The notes below the pieces were generated by a model. It did no database searches, was not told where the DNA came from, and was given only the letters and a program-made list of their open reading frames with translations. A DNA stretch of 6,127 bases from Robiginitomaculum sp. (GTDB lineage: Bacteria; Pseudomonadota; Alphaproteobacteria; Caulobacterales; Maricaulaceae). The translations under genes were made by a program, and so were the position numbers. This document shows, piece after piece, positions 5,765 through 6,127 of this stretch. How positions within the stretch are numbered: the first letter of the stretch is position 1; each line of letters opens with the position of its first letter. The stretch covers positions 42,731-48,857 of the forward strand of contig NVRS01000004.1 in the NCBI GenBank assembly GCA_002732685.1. The letters are read 5' to 3'.

Positions 5765-6127
5765 TTAAGCGCTGATGCGCTCTTTATTTGGCTCGCGCAG
5801 TACATAACCCCTGCCCCAAACGGTTTCGATGTAATGTTCGCCTTGGGAAGCTGCAGCTAATTTCTTGCGGAGCTTACAGATAAACACATCGATAATTTTT
5901 AATTCCGGCTCGTCCATACCGCCGTAAAGGTGGTTTAAGAACATCTCTTTGGTTAGGGTCGTACCCTTACGCAAAGATAGAAGCTCGAGCATCTGGTATT
6001 CTTTGCCAGTTAGGTGAACGCGGTGGTCACCAACCTCAACAGTTTTGGCATCCAGATTAACGGCTATTTCGCCAGTGCGGATAATAGATTGTGCGTGTCC
6101 TTTAGAACGGCGAACAACGGCATGGAT
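5765..6127 (-). CDS. ctrA: Cell-cycle response regulator CtrA, C-terminal part (cut by window edge)
   Basis: The frame is open to the right edge; 120 residues are visible, starting inside the gene, so the phospho-receiver domain and start codon lie outside the window. CtrA is the OmpR-type master regulator of the alphaproteobacterial cell cycle, binding TTAA-N7-TTAA sites. The visible part runs from the end of the receiver domain ([13 protein letters not shown]) into the winged-helix DNA-binding domain. Features almost invariant in CtrA are present: [17 protein letters not shown] (39-55), [19 protein letters not shown] (57-75), the recognition helix [15 protein letters not shown] (76-90) and the wing [10 protein letters not shown] (101-110). 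This near-identity separates it from other OmpR regulators. The protein ends in RISA; Caulobacter CtrA ends in two alanines needed for ClpXP degradation, so the last residues differ here. The promoter, with any autoregulatory sites, is outside the window. Confidence 0.97.
   Translation of the reverse strand: MHAVVRRSKGHAQSIIRTGEIAVNLDAKTVEVGDHRVHLTGKEYQMLELLSLRKGTTLTKEMFLNHLYGGMDEPELKIIDVFICKLRKKLAAASQGEHYIETVWGRGYVLREPNKERISA

Overview
The window comes from an alphaproteobacterium. The main reason is the minus-strand gene cut by the right edge: its 120 visible residues match the DNA-binding half of CtrA, the cell-cycle response regulator confined to this class. A TTAA-N7-TTAA element, the classic CtrA recognition pattern, also lies in the window. 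Base composition looks close to balanced by eye, which fits neither a very GC-rich Caulobacter-type genome nor a very AT-rich Rickettsia-type one. I cannot name a genus. Gene density is high and I see no insertion sequence, phage gene, tRNA, rRNA or CRISPR array.

Left part (27-4015, minus strand): three envelope genes point the same way. Transcription enters first a class A penicillin-binding protein (bifunctional peptidoglycan synthase, 2018-4015). After a 219 bp gap comes a secreted protein joining a four-cysteine PAN/Apple-like module to a CAP/SCP domain (1109-1798). After another 143 bp comes a secreted protein with the same kind of PAN/Apple-like module followed by a long Pro/Gln/Arg-rich tail (27-965). 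The gaps hold a consensus CtrA box upstream of the PAN-CAP gene, a candidate terminator overlapping the end of that gene, and an inverted repeat upstream of the last gene. They are therefore probably separately controlled units rather than one tight operon.

Right part (4114-5703, plus strand): a divergent pair, probably co-transcribed (21 bp apart), encodes a YcgN-family cysteine-cluster protein and a predicted lipoprotein esterase of the Fes/BesA/YbbA-like alpha/beta hydrolase group. A strong symmetrical terminator (5708-5743) separates it from the convergent ctrA gene (5765 to the right edge).

The theme is envelope biology: peptidoglycan synthesis, two secreted PAN-module proteins and a lipoprotein hydrolase, beside the cell-cycle master regulator. 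The points most worth a second look are the PAN-CAP architecture with a PAN paralogue next door, and the CtrA-type box in front of it. The known families (CtrA, class A PBP, YcgN, esterase) look intact and ordinary. I found no convincing evidence of a wholly new multi-gene system.
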